Positions 17,042 to 24,823 of a stretch of DNA of 64,000 nt are shown in pieces (position 1 is the first letter of the stretch; each line of letters begins with the position of its first letter). The stretch covers positions 372,001-436,000 of the forward strand of contig DATGIL010000102.1 of assembly GCA_035295745.1 (NCBI GenBank), given 5' to 3'. The position numbers and the translations under genes are program-made. The notes under the pieces were generated by a model. That model worked only from the letters and a program-made list of their open reading frames with translations, was not told where the DNA came from and ran no database searches. Source of the stretch: JAIQFL01 sp035295745. GTDB lineage: Bacteria; Acidobacteriota; Terriglobia; Bryobacterales; Bryobacteraceae.

Positions 17042-17824
17042 TCAAGCCAAACCGCGAGCTTTCAATGCCTCGTCCACCAGCCCGATCAGCTCCGAGCGGG
17101 TCACGTAGAACCGATCTTCGTTCCCTGCGCCGAGCTCTTCGGCAGCCACCGGGCATCCCGGCTCGCCGGCGACCTTGGCCTTCACACCGTAGCGTGTTCG
17201 CGAATCGAGAAGCTTGTCCACTTCCACGCGGGGCAGCGCCCGGGCGCCGCCGAGCAGTTCCGCCACCAATGCGATGCGCGCGAAGTGCTCCATGGTCTCC
17301 ATTTTGAAGTAGGCCTTGTAGACGTCGGGGCCATAGCAGACGGCACCATGGTTTGCCATCAGAAGCGCATCGTATTTGGGAATCAGCGGCAGCATGGGCT
17401 CGGTCAATTCAGGCGTTCCCGGCAGACCATACCCCGCCAACGGAACACAGCCCAGCCCGATGATCACCTCGGGCAGCAATGCCAGATTCAGAGAGCGGCC
17501 GGCGGTGGCAAAGCCGGTAGCCACGGGCGGATGCGCATGTACCACGGATTGGATGTCCGGGCGCATATCGTAAACCGTCAGGTGCATGGCAATCTCGCTG
17601 GTGCGCTCGGCCCTGCCCGAGATTTTGTTGCCTTTACGGTCGACGATGATCAGATCGTCGGAGTGCATCATGCCTTTGCATACACCCGTCGGAGTGGCCA
17701 GAATGCGCTCCGCATCCAGGCGGATCGTAATGTTGCCGTCGTTGGCCGCCACCCACCCTTTTTGGAAGACCAACTGGCCGACCCGACAAATATCCTCGCG
17801 GTGCTCGCGCTCGGTTTTCACCAT
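17042..17824 (-). CDS. class II aldolase (L-fuculose/rhamnulose-phosphate aldolase type)
   Basis: A 260-residue enzyme expected to split a sugar phosphate into DHAP and lactaldehyde. Class II aldolase marks: GWVAANDGNITIRL (phosphate-binding), VVHAHPPVATGFA with the paired metal-binding His, and LMANHGAVCYG carrying a third. After the catalytic domain a linker (AAEELGAGNED) leads to an amphipathic C-terminal helix (RSELIGLVDEALKARGL), a plausible encapsulation peptide for targeting into the shell. The ATG at 17822-17824 fits the domain start. Upstream on the - strand TG-C-TACAAT (17838-17843) is an extended -10 box, giving a leader of only about 7 nt. First gene of the microcompartment operon. 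Confidence 0.88.
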   Translation of the reverse strand: MVKTEREHREDICRVGQLVFQKGWVAANDGNITIRLDAERILATPTGVCKGMMHSDDLIIVDRKGNKISGRAERTSEIAMHLTVYDMRPDIQSVVHAHPPVATGFATAGRSLNLALLPEVIIGLGCVPLAGYGLPGTPELTEPMLPLIPKYDALLMANHGAVCYGPDVYKAYFKMETMEHFARIALVAELLGGARALPRVEVDKLLDSRTRYGVKAKVAGEPGCPVAAEELGAGNEDRFYVTRSELIGLVDEALKARGLA

Positions 17825-17918
17825 TGCAGGATCTTCGATTGTAGCAGAACACGCCGTGGGGAATCGGAAACGCAATCCGAGGTAATGGCGTCACTTGGGA
17901 GTGAGGGACGTGCAACGG

Positions 17919-19022
17919 ATGAAGCTCCAAATTGCTCTGCTGGTGGTTGCCGGAGCCATTATGGGCGCGGTGGTGATGAAGGTGATGTCACACGCGCATG
18001 TGCAAAGGGTGGAACAGGTAGAGGCTCCGCCGCCAGTGGTCGCGCAGATGGAGAAACCATCGCCGGTGGCGGGTCAACCCGAAGCGCAGCCCGCGGCGCC
18101 GTCCAAACCGCCTGAGGAGCCACCGAAGGTGGTGACTTTTCCCGTCGCCGAGCCGGGCGCTCCCGCACGTCCGCACCCCGGGTCGCGCATTCGCGACCGT
18201 CTGACACCGAGACCGGTTTCGGCGCCGCCAGAACAGGCTGCGGCTACTCCGGCACCTCCTGCCCCGGGCGTGACGAAATCACGAACGCCGGTGCCCAAAC
18301 TCACGTCTCCTCCTGCGCCCCGGCCGAAGCGCGTGATCGTGGCTCGTAATCAGCCGCCTCCGCAAACGCAAACACCGCGTGCGGCGAGTCCGGCGATTCC
18401 GCCCTCTCAGAGAAATTCGGGATCGGCATCGGGACAGCGCACTTTCCCGGATGAAGTTTCCGTACCGGAAGCGCCCGCTGCTCCCGGGCCTCCTTTACCG
18501 CTGCCGGAGGCCCGCCAGGATCGGCCGGCGCCTCCCGCCACTCCACCCGTGCGAATGGAGCCGGAGAACACGACTCCGGCTCCGCCGCCTCCGCCAGAGC
18601 ACCACAGGGCTACGCTGAACGCCGGTATGATCATTCCGGTGCGCCTTCTGGACAGCCTGTCGACGGAGCACAACCGGCCCGGCGACAGGTTCGCGGCGAC
18701 GCTCGTTCACGAGCTCATCGCCGGTGACTTCGTCATAGCCGAGCGCGGCGCACGGGTGGAGGGCCAGGTGGTGGCGTCGTCGCCCGCCAGGATGGGTGGT
18801 GTGGCGATTCTGACGATCATGTTGACGCGATTGTATCTATCGGATGGACAGGTAGTGGTCGTGCGGACGGACGGTTTTGAGAAGCGCGCGGATTTGCCCG
18901 TGCGACCCGGTGATGGAAGGGGAGTAATGCCCAAGGCCGGCATGGCCGCCACCTTACCCGCGGAGACCCGGATCCCATTCCGCCTCGGCGTGCCGGTGAA
19001 TTTGACGGAACGAACTCTGTAG
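17919..19022 (+). CDS. proline-rich membrane-anchored protein with C-terminal beta domain
   Basis: A 367-residue protein. An N-terminal hydrophobic segment (about 3-22, ALLVVAGAIMGAVVM) should anchor it. Residues about 35-225 are very rich in Pro/Ala with scattered charges and likely span the periplasm as an extended rod. The final 130 residues form a compact domain starting NAGMIIPVRLLDSLSTEHNRPGDRF and containing a GARVEGQVV strand, a pattern reminiscent of VirB10/TrbI-like beta domains but without secretion-system neighbours. The ATG at 17919 is preferred to upstream GTG/TTG codons. Function unknown. A terminator for the convergent receptor gene lies just after it. Confidence 0.7.
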   Translation: MKLQIALLVVAGAIMGAVVMKVMSHAHVQRVEQVEAPPPVVAQMEKPSPVAGQPEAQPAAPSKPPEEPPKVVTFPVAEPGAPARPHPGSRIRDRLTPRPVSAPPEQAAATPAPPAPGVTKSRTPVPKLTSPPAPRPKRVIVARNQPPPQTQTPRAASPAIPPSQRNSGSASGQRTFPDEVSVPEAPAAPGPPLPLPEARQDRPAPPATPPVRMEPENTTPAPPPPPEHHRATLNAGMIIPVRLLDSLSTEHNRPGDRFAATLVHELIAGDFVIAERGARVEGQVVASSPARMGGVAILTIMLTRLYLSDGQVVVVRTDGFEKRADLPVRPGDGRGVMPKAGMAATLPAETRIPFRLGVPVNLTERTL

Positions 19023-19030
19023 CTCCCGCC

Positions 19031-19066
19031 AAAAAAAACGGCGGCCAAGGATGACCTTAGCCGCCG
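19031..19066 (-). terminator. rho-independent terminator
   Basis: On the - strand a GC-rich stem (19060-19066 with 19039-19045, extended by CCTT/AAGG around loop TCAT) is followed by eight T residues (19038-19031). It lies 27 bases after the receptor stop codon and is a textbook intrinsic terminator. Confidence 0.88.
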
Positions 19067-19092
19067 AGACGTACAGGAAGGGAATCGCCGAC

Positions 19093-22000
19093 TCAGAAGT
19101 GGATGCGGATGCCAAACTCCATCTGGCGAGGAGTATTGGCTTGCCCGCCGGGAATCCCAAAATCCGCCGGGTCACTGATATCCAGGAACGGATCGCCCAA
19201 CTGCACGTGATTGAGCAGATTCGTGAATTGGAAGATCAAGGTAGCTCCCACGCGTCCCTCTTTCCAGATCCCGATGTCCTTCGATACCGTGGCGTCGAGA
19301 TTCCATGTGGAGAGACCGCGCAGACCGCCGGCAACGCCCGCGCCGCAATTGGTGTCGAATCCCAGGATGCAGGGCCGGAACTCCGAATAGACTTGCGCGG
19401 GGTTCTTGAATAGATTCGTTCCCACGCCGCCATTGTCGTAGTTCGAATTGACGCCCACACCGAGCGGATTGGCACTGGCGCTCTCCGGCACATTCGAGTT
19501 GTACTGCACCGAGGTGCCTCCGGTGTACTTGCTCGCCAGCACGGCGCCATCCTGCGTGCTGCCGTCCGCGCAGTTCACTTCGCCAAACGACTGGCAGCCG
19601 CCATTGAGGTTGTTGGTGAACATCGGCGCGCCGCTTCGCGCCGTGAAGATCGGGGAGATTCTCCACCCGCCCAACACATGCCCCAGGACTCCCTTCTGAG
19701 TCTTGAAGTAGGGTTCTTCCCAGAGCAGTGTGAGGTTGTAGAGGAATTTGTAGTCGAAGAACTGCGGCCCATACATCGCGTTGATGTTGAACGGGTCCAC
19801 CACGGTATAGGAACTGGTGGCTTGCGACTGGTTGCCGGTTCCTAAAGCGCGGCCCCAGGTGAAGTTGGAGCGCGCCGTCACGCCGTGCCAGTTGTGCGTG
19901 GTGAAGGTGACGTACGCGGCATTGTAGTTGCCTTTGCCGGTGCTGGTATCGAAGAACGCAGCGGAGAGCTGGCCCGACGGGATGGCCGAACTGGAACTGC
20001 TCGGAAGCGTTCGCCCGAGCGTCCAGGAGGGGTTCCGGTTGAGGGTCGCCCAGAAATCGTACACGCTGGCGGTCGAGATCTGGTTGTTCATCGTCGAATT
20101 GGCGGCGACTGCCGCGGTGCAACTGCTGTAGCCCTGGCAGAAGGCGGAATGAATCCCGCCGAGCGCGTTCTCAAAGAATGCCTGGGGCGCGGGTGTGCCG
20201 CCCGCTGCCACCGCGAAGTACGTATTCGCGAATGCCTGCGAGAAGCTCTGGCCACCCAGCGTCATCATATAGGGCACCGCATCGAGATTCACCTGCTGCC
20301 ACTCGTTGCGAATGATGCGTCCTATATACCCGACTTCGAGGAGCGCCTTCGAGCCGATACTCCGCTGGATGCTGACGGTCACGTTGTCCGTGCGGCTCGG
20401 ACGGAAGTTCCGATCGAGCAGCGATCCCGAACCCGATGCGGCATTCCCGTTGATGCCGGGGATGTACGGCTGTGCCAGGGTTTGTGAGACTGCCGGCAAG
20501 GGCGCATTCATGCCATCGGTTCCGATGCGAAATGCGGTGGTGGGATCGACGCCGCCATTCCCGAGGCACTGTCCGTTCTTGCTCGCTCCGAGACACTGCA
20601 CGGCCTGCAGGAGGCCGGTGCCGAGCAGCGGCACAAGCACCAGATCCACGCCGTTCAGACGGCCGAAGATACGTCCATATCCGGCGCGAATTACGGTCTT
20701 TCCGTTGCCGAACAGCGAGCCCATGATTCCATCGTTGAACTTCGGATTCCAGGCCGCGGCAACCCGTGGACTTAACCCTCCGTAGAAGGGATCGTACGGA
20801 TACTTCTGTCCTCCATCGGTGTTCTTCACCGTGGCCCACCCCAGTGTCGGAGCATAAGCCTGGCCTTGCAGGGCGGCTGCTTTTTCTGCGTCGAGGTAGT
20901 CTTGCAGGACGATGGATTTGCCGTTGGTATCGGTCAACGCGACCTGTTTACCATTGAGTTCGTAGGGCGGCATTTCCACCGAGTACCCGAGACCATAAGT
21001 CAGCGTCACCGTGGGCTTCAGGTGCCAGGTATCGGTGACGTACAGGTTGTAATACGGAATGATGCTCTGGTCGAATGCCGATGACCCGGGCGGCTGCAGA
21101 GTCAGTTGAGCGCCGCTGCGAGTGTACAGATCCTGCGGCTGGATGACCATTCCTAACACCTCGGCATACAGCCGATTCCAATTTCCCAACTGGCTGGTGG
21201 GCAGGCCGGCAGGCTGGTAGGTGGAAGGGAAAGTGACGCCTGGCATAGAGGATGCGCCGACCTGGTACACCGGCGCGTTCATAATGCCTTGCCCGTTGTC
21301 GTTGCGCAGGTGATAGTCGTAGTTCCGCTCGTACGTCCCGCCGAAGCTGAGCAGGTGATTTCCCTTCACCATGGTGACATCGTCACGCAGCATCTTGTCC
21401 TGGCCGTCCCAGAATCGCTGGCGGACACTCTGCGTGTTGACGTTGTAAGGAATCAGCGCGCTGCTGGTCTCTCCGCCGATTTCGAGCGCGCCGCCGAGAC
21501 CGGGTAGCTGCGGCGGGGCGGCCGCCGTTCCCCACGCCCAGTAGTTCCGCAAGTAGCTGAAGCGGAAATCGTTCGTGGTGGTTGGGGAGATGCTGGTAGT
21601 CAGACCCGCTACCCACAAGCTCGGATCCTGCGGACGGGTGGCTTTCGCGGCCGGCTGTCCCAGGGTATCGCCTGGAAGCGCGCCACCGATATCCACCTGC
21701 TGGGTCCCCAGACGCACGTAGCGGAAATCGCGGTAACTGGTCATGAAGCGCCACTTATCGCCGAAGTCGTGATCGATGCGGCCGACATAGGTATTGGAGG
21801 TGGTGGGAGTCGAGATGTTGGAAAGATATCCCTGCGTATTGTAGTGGTCTCCCGACAACGGATCGTTTGGCAGAGGCATGTATTTCTGCCAAAGCTGCGA
21901 GACTTGCGAGTTGAGCCCAAGACCCCGCGGGTCGCACAATCCGCCATTACAAGTTGCCGGCGCGTAGGTGACTCCCCCGACGGTGACCGGTACGGGGTTG

Positions 22001-23109
22001 AGGTTGTAAGGCACATACTTGCCGCCCTGGCTGATCTGAATGACGCCGGCGCGCAGCAGCGGGGTGGGCACGGGCCGCTCATACACCGAAGACTGCGGAA
22101 AGCGATAACCCTCATAATTGAAGAAGAAAAAGGTCTTACCGCCCAGGAGTTTGGGTAGCATTGGTCCGCCCAGGGCAGCACCGAAGCGGTTGGTATGGGT
22201 GACGGGCAGCGCGGTGTACGCCAAGCCATTGGCGGGGGTGTGATTGGCGTCCCAGGTGTTCGCCGCCCCGACGTTTTGCGCAAAGTAATACTCGTACGCA
22301 GAACCGTGAAAGGCATTCGTTCCGCGTTTGGTGACCATCTGGACCTGGCTGCCGGCGGAGCCGTTGAAGTCGGCAGTCTGTGCGCTGGTGGCGACCTTCA
22401 GTTCCTCAATGCTCTCGACGCCGGTGGGCAGCACCCCGGAAGGCGCGCCGTTTGAAGCGAAGCTGCCGGTGTAGTCGCGCATGCTGCCATCCATGTCGTT
22501 GGAGTTGTTGCCGCCATCGAGTTGGAAGGTGTTTTGGTCGTACATGGCGCCGGCCACGCTGCCCTCCGGAGAGACACCCGGCTGGAAGATGGCGAGGGTG
22601 GAAGCATCCCGGCCCAGATTCGGCAGGTACAACATCGAATTGCCGGTGATGGTGGAGCCCACAGTCGCGTTCGTGGTTTGCAGGTCGGCGCCGGCCACGG
22701 CGGTGACTTCCACGGTGGTCGACGTCGCGCCTACCTTCAAGGACGCATTGATCGTGAGCACCTGGCCGACTTCCACCGATTGTGAGTTGGCTTGGTAGAC
22801 TGAGAACCCGGTCTTGGTGAAATGCAGGTTGTACGTGCCTGGCGGGACATTAATAAAACTATAGCGCCCGGCGTCGTTGGTCATCGTCGTCAGGGCTTGC
22901 TTGGTGGAGACATCCTCCAGCTTGACTTGGGTTCCTGGGATGATCGCGTTCTGTGCGTCGGTTACTTGACCGGAAACGGTACCGGCCGCGGTTGATTGTG
23001 ACCAGGCTGGCACGGCGGCGAGGCTGAGCAAGACAGCCAGACACACCAAAGGCAGCCCGCGAAAAGGCGAGAGTCCGCTCAGACGAGCGGATAGACAGAC
23101 CCGACTCAT
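19093..23109 (-). CDS. TonB-dependent receptor, Oar-like, with carboxypeptidase regulatory domain
   Basis: A 1338-residue outer-membrane protein. The signal peptide ends near residue 38 (VPAWSQ). A carboxypeptidase regulatory-like domain follows (about 43-125: GTVSGQVTDAQNAIIPGTQV, GRYSFINVPPGTYNL), then a plug-like region with LDGGNNSNDMDGSMRDYTG and a long beta-barrel ending in the outer-membrane signature MEFGIRIHF. These very large proteins are expanded in Solibacter-like acidobacteria and are thought to import polymers or large ligands; the substrate here is unknown. GGAGGGG precedes the ATG at 23107-23109. It is monocistronic, with its own promoter, structured leader and terminator. Confidence 0.9.
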   Translation of the reverse strand: MSRVCLSARLSGLSPFRGLPLVCLAVLLSLAAVPAWSQSTAAGTVSGQVTDAQNAIIPGTQVKLEDVSTKQALTTMTNDAGRYSFINVPPGTYNLHFTKTGFSVYQANSQSVEVGQVLTINASLKVGATSTTVEVTAVAGADLQTTNATVGSTITGNSMLYLPNLGRDASTLAIFQPGVSPEGSVAGAMYDQNTFQLDGGNNSNDMDGSMRDYTGSFASNGAPSGVLPTGVESIEELKVATSAQTADFNGSAGSQVQMVTKRGTNAFHGSAYEYYFAQNVGAANTWDANHTPANGLAYTALPVTHTNRFGAALGGPMLPKLLGGKTFFFFNYEGYRFPQSSVYERPVPTPLLRAGVIQISQGGKYVPYNLNPVPVTVGGVTYAPATCNGGLCDPRGLGLNSQVSQLWQKYMPLPNDPLSGDHYNTQGYLSNISTPTTSNTYVGRIDHDFGDKWRFMTSYRDFRYVRLGTQQVDIGGALPGDTLGQPAAKATRPQDPSLWVAGLTTSISPTTTNDFRFSYLRNYWAWGTAAAPPQLPGLGGALEIGGETSSALIPYNVNTQSVRQRFWDGQDKMLRDDVTMVKGNHLLSFGGTYERNYDYHLRNDNGQGIMNAPVYQVGASSMPGVTFPSTYQPAGLPTSQLGNWNRLYAEVLGMVIQPQDLYTRSGAQLTLQPPGSSAFDQSIIPYYNLYVTDTWHLKPTVTLTYGLGYSVEMPPYELNGKQVALTDTNGKSIVLQDYLDAEKAAALQGQAYAPTLGWATVKNTDGGQKYPYDPFYGGLSPRVAAAWNPKFNDGIMGSLFGNGKTVIRAGYGRIFGRLNGVDLVLVPLLGTGLLQAVQCLGASKNGQCLGNGGVDPTTAFRIGTDGMNAPLPAVSQTLAQPYIPGINGNAASGSGSLLDRNFRPSRTDNVTVSIQRSIGSKALLEVGYIGRIIRNEWQQVNLDAVPYMMTLGGQSFSQAFANTYFAVAAGGTPAPQAFFENALGGIHSAFCQGYSSCTAAVAANSTMNNQISTASVYDFWATLNRNPSWTLGRTLPSSSSSAIPSGQLSAAFFDTSTGKGNYNAAYVTFTTHNWHGVTARSNFTWGRALGTGNQSQATSSYTVVDPFNINAMYGPQFFDYKFLYNLTLLWEEPYFKTQKGVLGHVLGGWRISPIFTARSGAPMFTNNLNGGCQSFGEVNCADGSTQDGAVLASKYTGGTSVQYNSNVPESASANPLGVGVNSNYDNGGVGTNLFKNPAQVYSEFRPCILGFDTNCGAGVAGGLRGLSTWNLDATVSKDIGIWKEGRVGATLIFQFTNLLNHVQLGDPFLDISDPADFGIPGGQANTPRQMEFGIRIHF

Positions 23110-23145
23110 GTATCCCCTCCAAAATTACGTAGGCATCCCGGGCCA

Positions 23146-23162
23146 CGCTCCTCCGTAGAGCG
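23146..23162 (-). promoter_or_regulatory. leader hairpin 2 of the TonB receptor gene
   Basis: Stem CGCTC/GAGCG with loop TACGGAG on the - strand. Loop and inner pairs are identical to hairpin 1 at 23183-23201. A further U-G wobble would leave a pentaloop ACGGA, which fits the ANGGA core bound by CsrA. Confidence 0.55.
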
Positions 23163-23182
23163 AGGCTCAAGAGTTTCTTACA

Positions 23183-23201
23183 CTGCTCCTCCGTAGAGCA
23201 G
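23183..23201 (-). promoter_or_regulatory. leader hairpin 1 of the TonB receptor gene
   Basis: Stem CTGCTC/GAGCAG with the same TACGGAG loop as hairpin 2, 20 bases away. One stem pair differs in a compensatory way (T-A here, C-G in hairpin 2), which supports selection for RNA structure. Confidence 0.55.
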
Positions 23202-23220
23202 GTTCAGGTAAATTGGGTCA

Positions 23221-23249
23221 ATTGTAGAACCGGTGCCCCGCAGAGTCAA
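23221..23249 (-). promoter_or_regulatory. sigma-70 promoter of the TonB receptor gene
   Basis: On the - strand TTGACT (23249-23244), a 17-base spacer, TACAAT (23226-23221). Spacing is ideal and both boxes are one base from consensus. Transcription would start near 23214, giving a leader of about 105 nt that contains both hairpins. Confidence 0.75.
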
Positions 23250-23378
23250 TAGAGAATTGGGGTTAGGTTCGAAGTGTTGGATTCGCCCCCACACACCAAC
23301 CCTAGGTGCGTTTACAGTCCGGCATGAACCTTAGTCAACTTGCGGATTCGGACTGGCGCCTCCCAGAATGGGTAGATC

Positions 23379-24545
23379 GTGCCTACGCCCAACCTGGCTT
23401 ATGTCGCGCAAGGAAGGCTCCATCTGCAGGATGGGGCAGCCACTCCGCGGGTACTGGAGAGCGCTTTTGGACGATCCCTGCGGGAGCGGGCCGCCCAGAT
23501 CCACAACCGTAACGTGTGGAAGACGCAAGGCTTCGGCGCGCAGTTCATGGGCCTGGGGCAGCGCATGGCATGCGAGGCCGAGGAGTTACTCCCGATCTGG
23601 CTGACCAGCGTGACCCGAGGCGCCGCGCCCGGCGAAGTCCTGTACGCTCTTGAAACTCCCGAAATCAGCGGTGTCTTTGCGATCGACGAAAACGGCTTCG
23701 AGCGGCGCCTGTTCCACACAGCCGATTTTCGCGTTCGCTCGGTTGCCGTCCATCCCGACGGATCCGCCATCGCCCTGTCGGTGGCGCATAGCAACATGGT
23801 GGCAAATCTCGCGATCTTGAACGGGGATGGCTCGGACTTGCGCGAGGTGTCGGAAGGGGATTCGTTCGACATGGCGCCCCATTGGCGGCCGGGACCGGGC
23901 AGGCGTTTGGTATTTCAGAGTGCGGGACTCGGCACCGATTCGGCGGGCCGCGCTTCGGGGCAGGGACCGTTCGCGATCCAACAGCTCGATCTCGACTCGA
24001 GCGAGTTGCAGTGTCTTGCCGAGGATCCCGAGTTCGACCACCTGGGTCCGCAGATGACGGAAGATGGAACGCTGTATTACATCCGCCGCCCTTACGGGAG
24101 CAAGCCCAAATCGAACACGCCGCTGGCCGCTCTGAAGGCCACGCTGCTGATGCCATTTCACCTGGGATTCGGCATCTTGAGCTTCCTGACGCTCTTCTCT
24201 GCGCTCTATACGCGAAAGCGGCCGGACTGGATGAACGGGGCGCAGAACCAGAATACGGTGGATCAGATCCGGGTTTGGGGAGAAACGATCGTGGTCAGCC
24301 GGGGAAAGAAGGAGAAGCGCGACGATGGAGACGCCCCCTCCCTGGTACCGTCCACGTGGCAACTGATTCGGCAGTCGGGGTCCGCAAAGGACGTCCTCGC
24401 GGATGGCATTTTGTCATTCGACATTGCGGGCGATGGAGCGATTCTCTATTCGAACGGGCGCGCCGTGCATCGCTACGATCCGAACGGCGGTGGGAAGAAG
24501 CGCATCTTCGTCGGAGATAAGATCGAGCAGGTCGCTGCGTTGTAG
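23379..24545 (+). CDS. hypothetical protein with TolB/PD40-like propeller repeats and one membrane segment
   Basis: A 388-residue protein starting with GTG. Propeller-like strands are visible: GVFAIDENGFERRLFHTADFRVRSVAVHPDGSAIALSVAHS, then NLAILNGDGSDLREV and APHWRPGPGRRLVFQS, resembling the WD40-like PD40 repeats of TolB-type proteins. A hydrophobic stretch at about 262-280 (FHLGFGILSFLTLFSALY) interrupts the second half, unusual for a soluble propeller. No catalytic motif seen. It lies between the receptor and the S53 protease in its own orientation; no partner can be named. Confidence 0.65.
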   Translation: MPTPNLAYVAQGRLHLQDGAATPRVLESAFGRSLRERAAQIHNRNVWKTQGFGAQFMGLGQRMACEAEELLPIWLTSVTRGAAPGEVLYALETPEISGVFAIDENGFERRLFHTADFRVRSVAVHPDGSAIALSVAHSNMVANLAILNGDGSDLREVSEGDSFDMAPHWRPGPGRRLVFQSAGLGTDSAGRASGQGPFAIQQLDLDSSELQCLAEDPEFDHLGPQMTEDGTLYYIRRPYGSKPKSNTPLAALKATLLMPFHLGFGILSFLTLFSALYTRKRPDWMNGAQNQNTVDQIRVWGETIVVSRGKKEKRDDGDAPSLVPSTWQLIRQSGSAKDVLADGILSFDIAGDGAILYSNGRAVHRYDPNGGGKKRIFVGDKIEQVAAL

Positions 24546-24736
24546 TGGGGAAGCGCAGTAAGCGCTGAGTCAGAGGGAGTTTCGTCCGAGCGGTCGTAGA
24601 TCTGTCCACCGGGATTATTCCGTGTGGCGCGATCTGGGGCCGCAACACATTTCCGTTAGCGTTGTCTCCATTCCTCAAATCATGCAAAAGCCGGTGAAGC
24701 GGCATGGTAGTCGCGCTCCTGCCGGTCGCGAGCACA

Positions 24737-24762
24737 GTTCGAATCCAAACTGGGGAGCCAAC
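24737..24762 (+). repeat. dispersed short repeat, copy A (divergent)
   Basis: Shares GTTCGAA and then ACTGGGGAGCCAA with the two better-preserved copies at 28690-28716 and 35751-35777. It lies 60 bp upstream of the S53 protease gene. The end resembles a tRNA 3' end, but the flanking arms do not pair. Confidence 0.5.
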
Positions 24763-24807
24763 AAAATCGTCCCGTTAAATCTCCACAACAAGACCCAAGT
24801 CAAGCGG

Positions 24808-24813
24808 TATAAT
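24808..24813 (+). promoter_or_regulatory. -10 box of the S53 protease gene
   Basis: A perfect TATAAT ends ten bases before the ATG at 24824. No good -35 box and no Shine-Dalgarno sequence are present, so a leader of only about 4 nt is expected. Confidence 0.45.
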
Positions 24814-24823
24814 CAGGCCTGAT

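Noticed and set aside
24721..24765. tRNA gene or tRNA fragment (GTTCGAATCC...GGGGAGCCA)
   Set aside because: The putative T-stem arms do not pair and no matching 5' acceptor or anticodon arm is found upstream.
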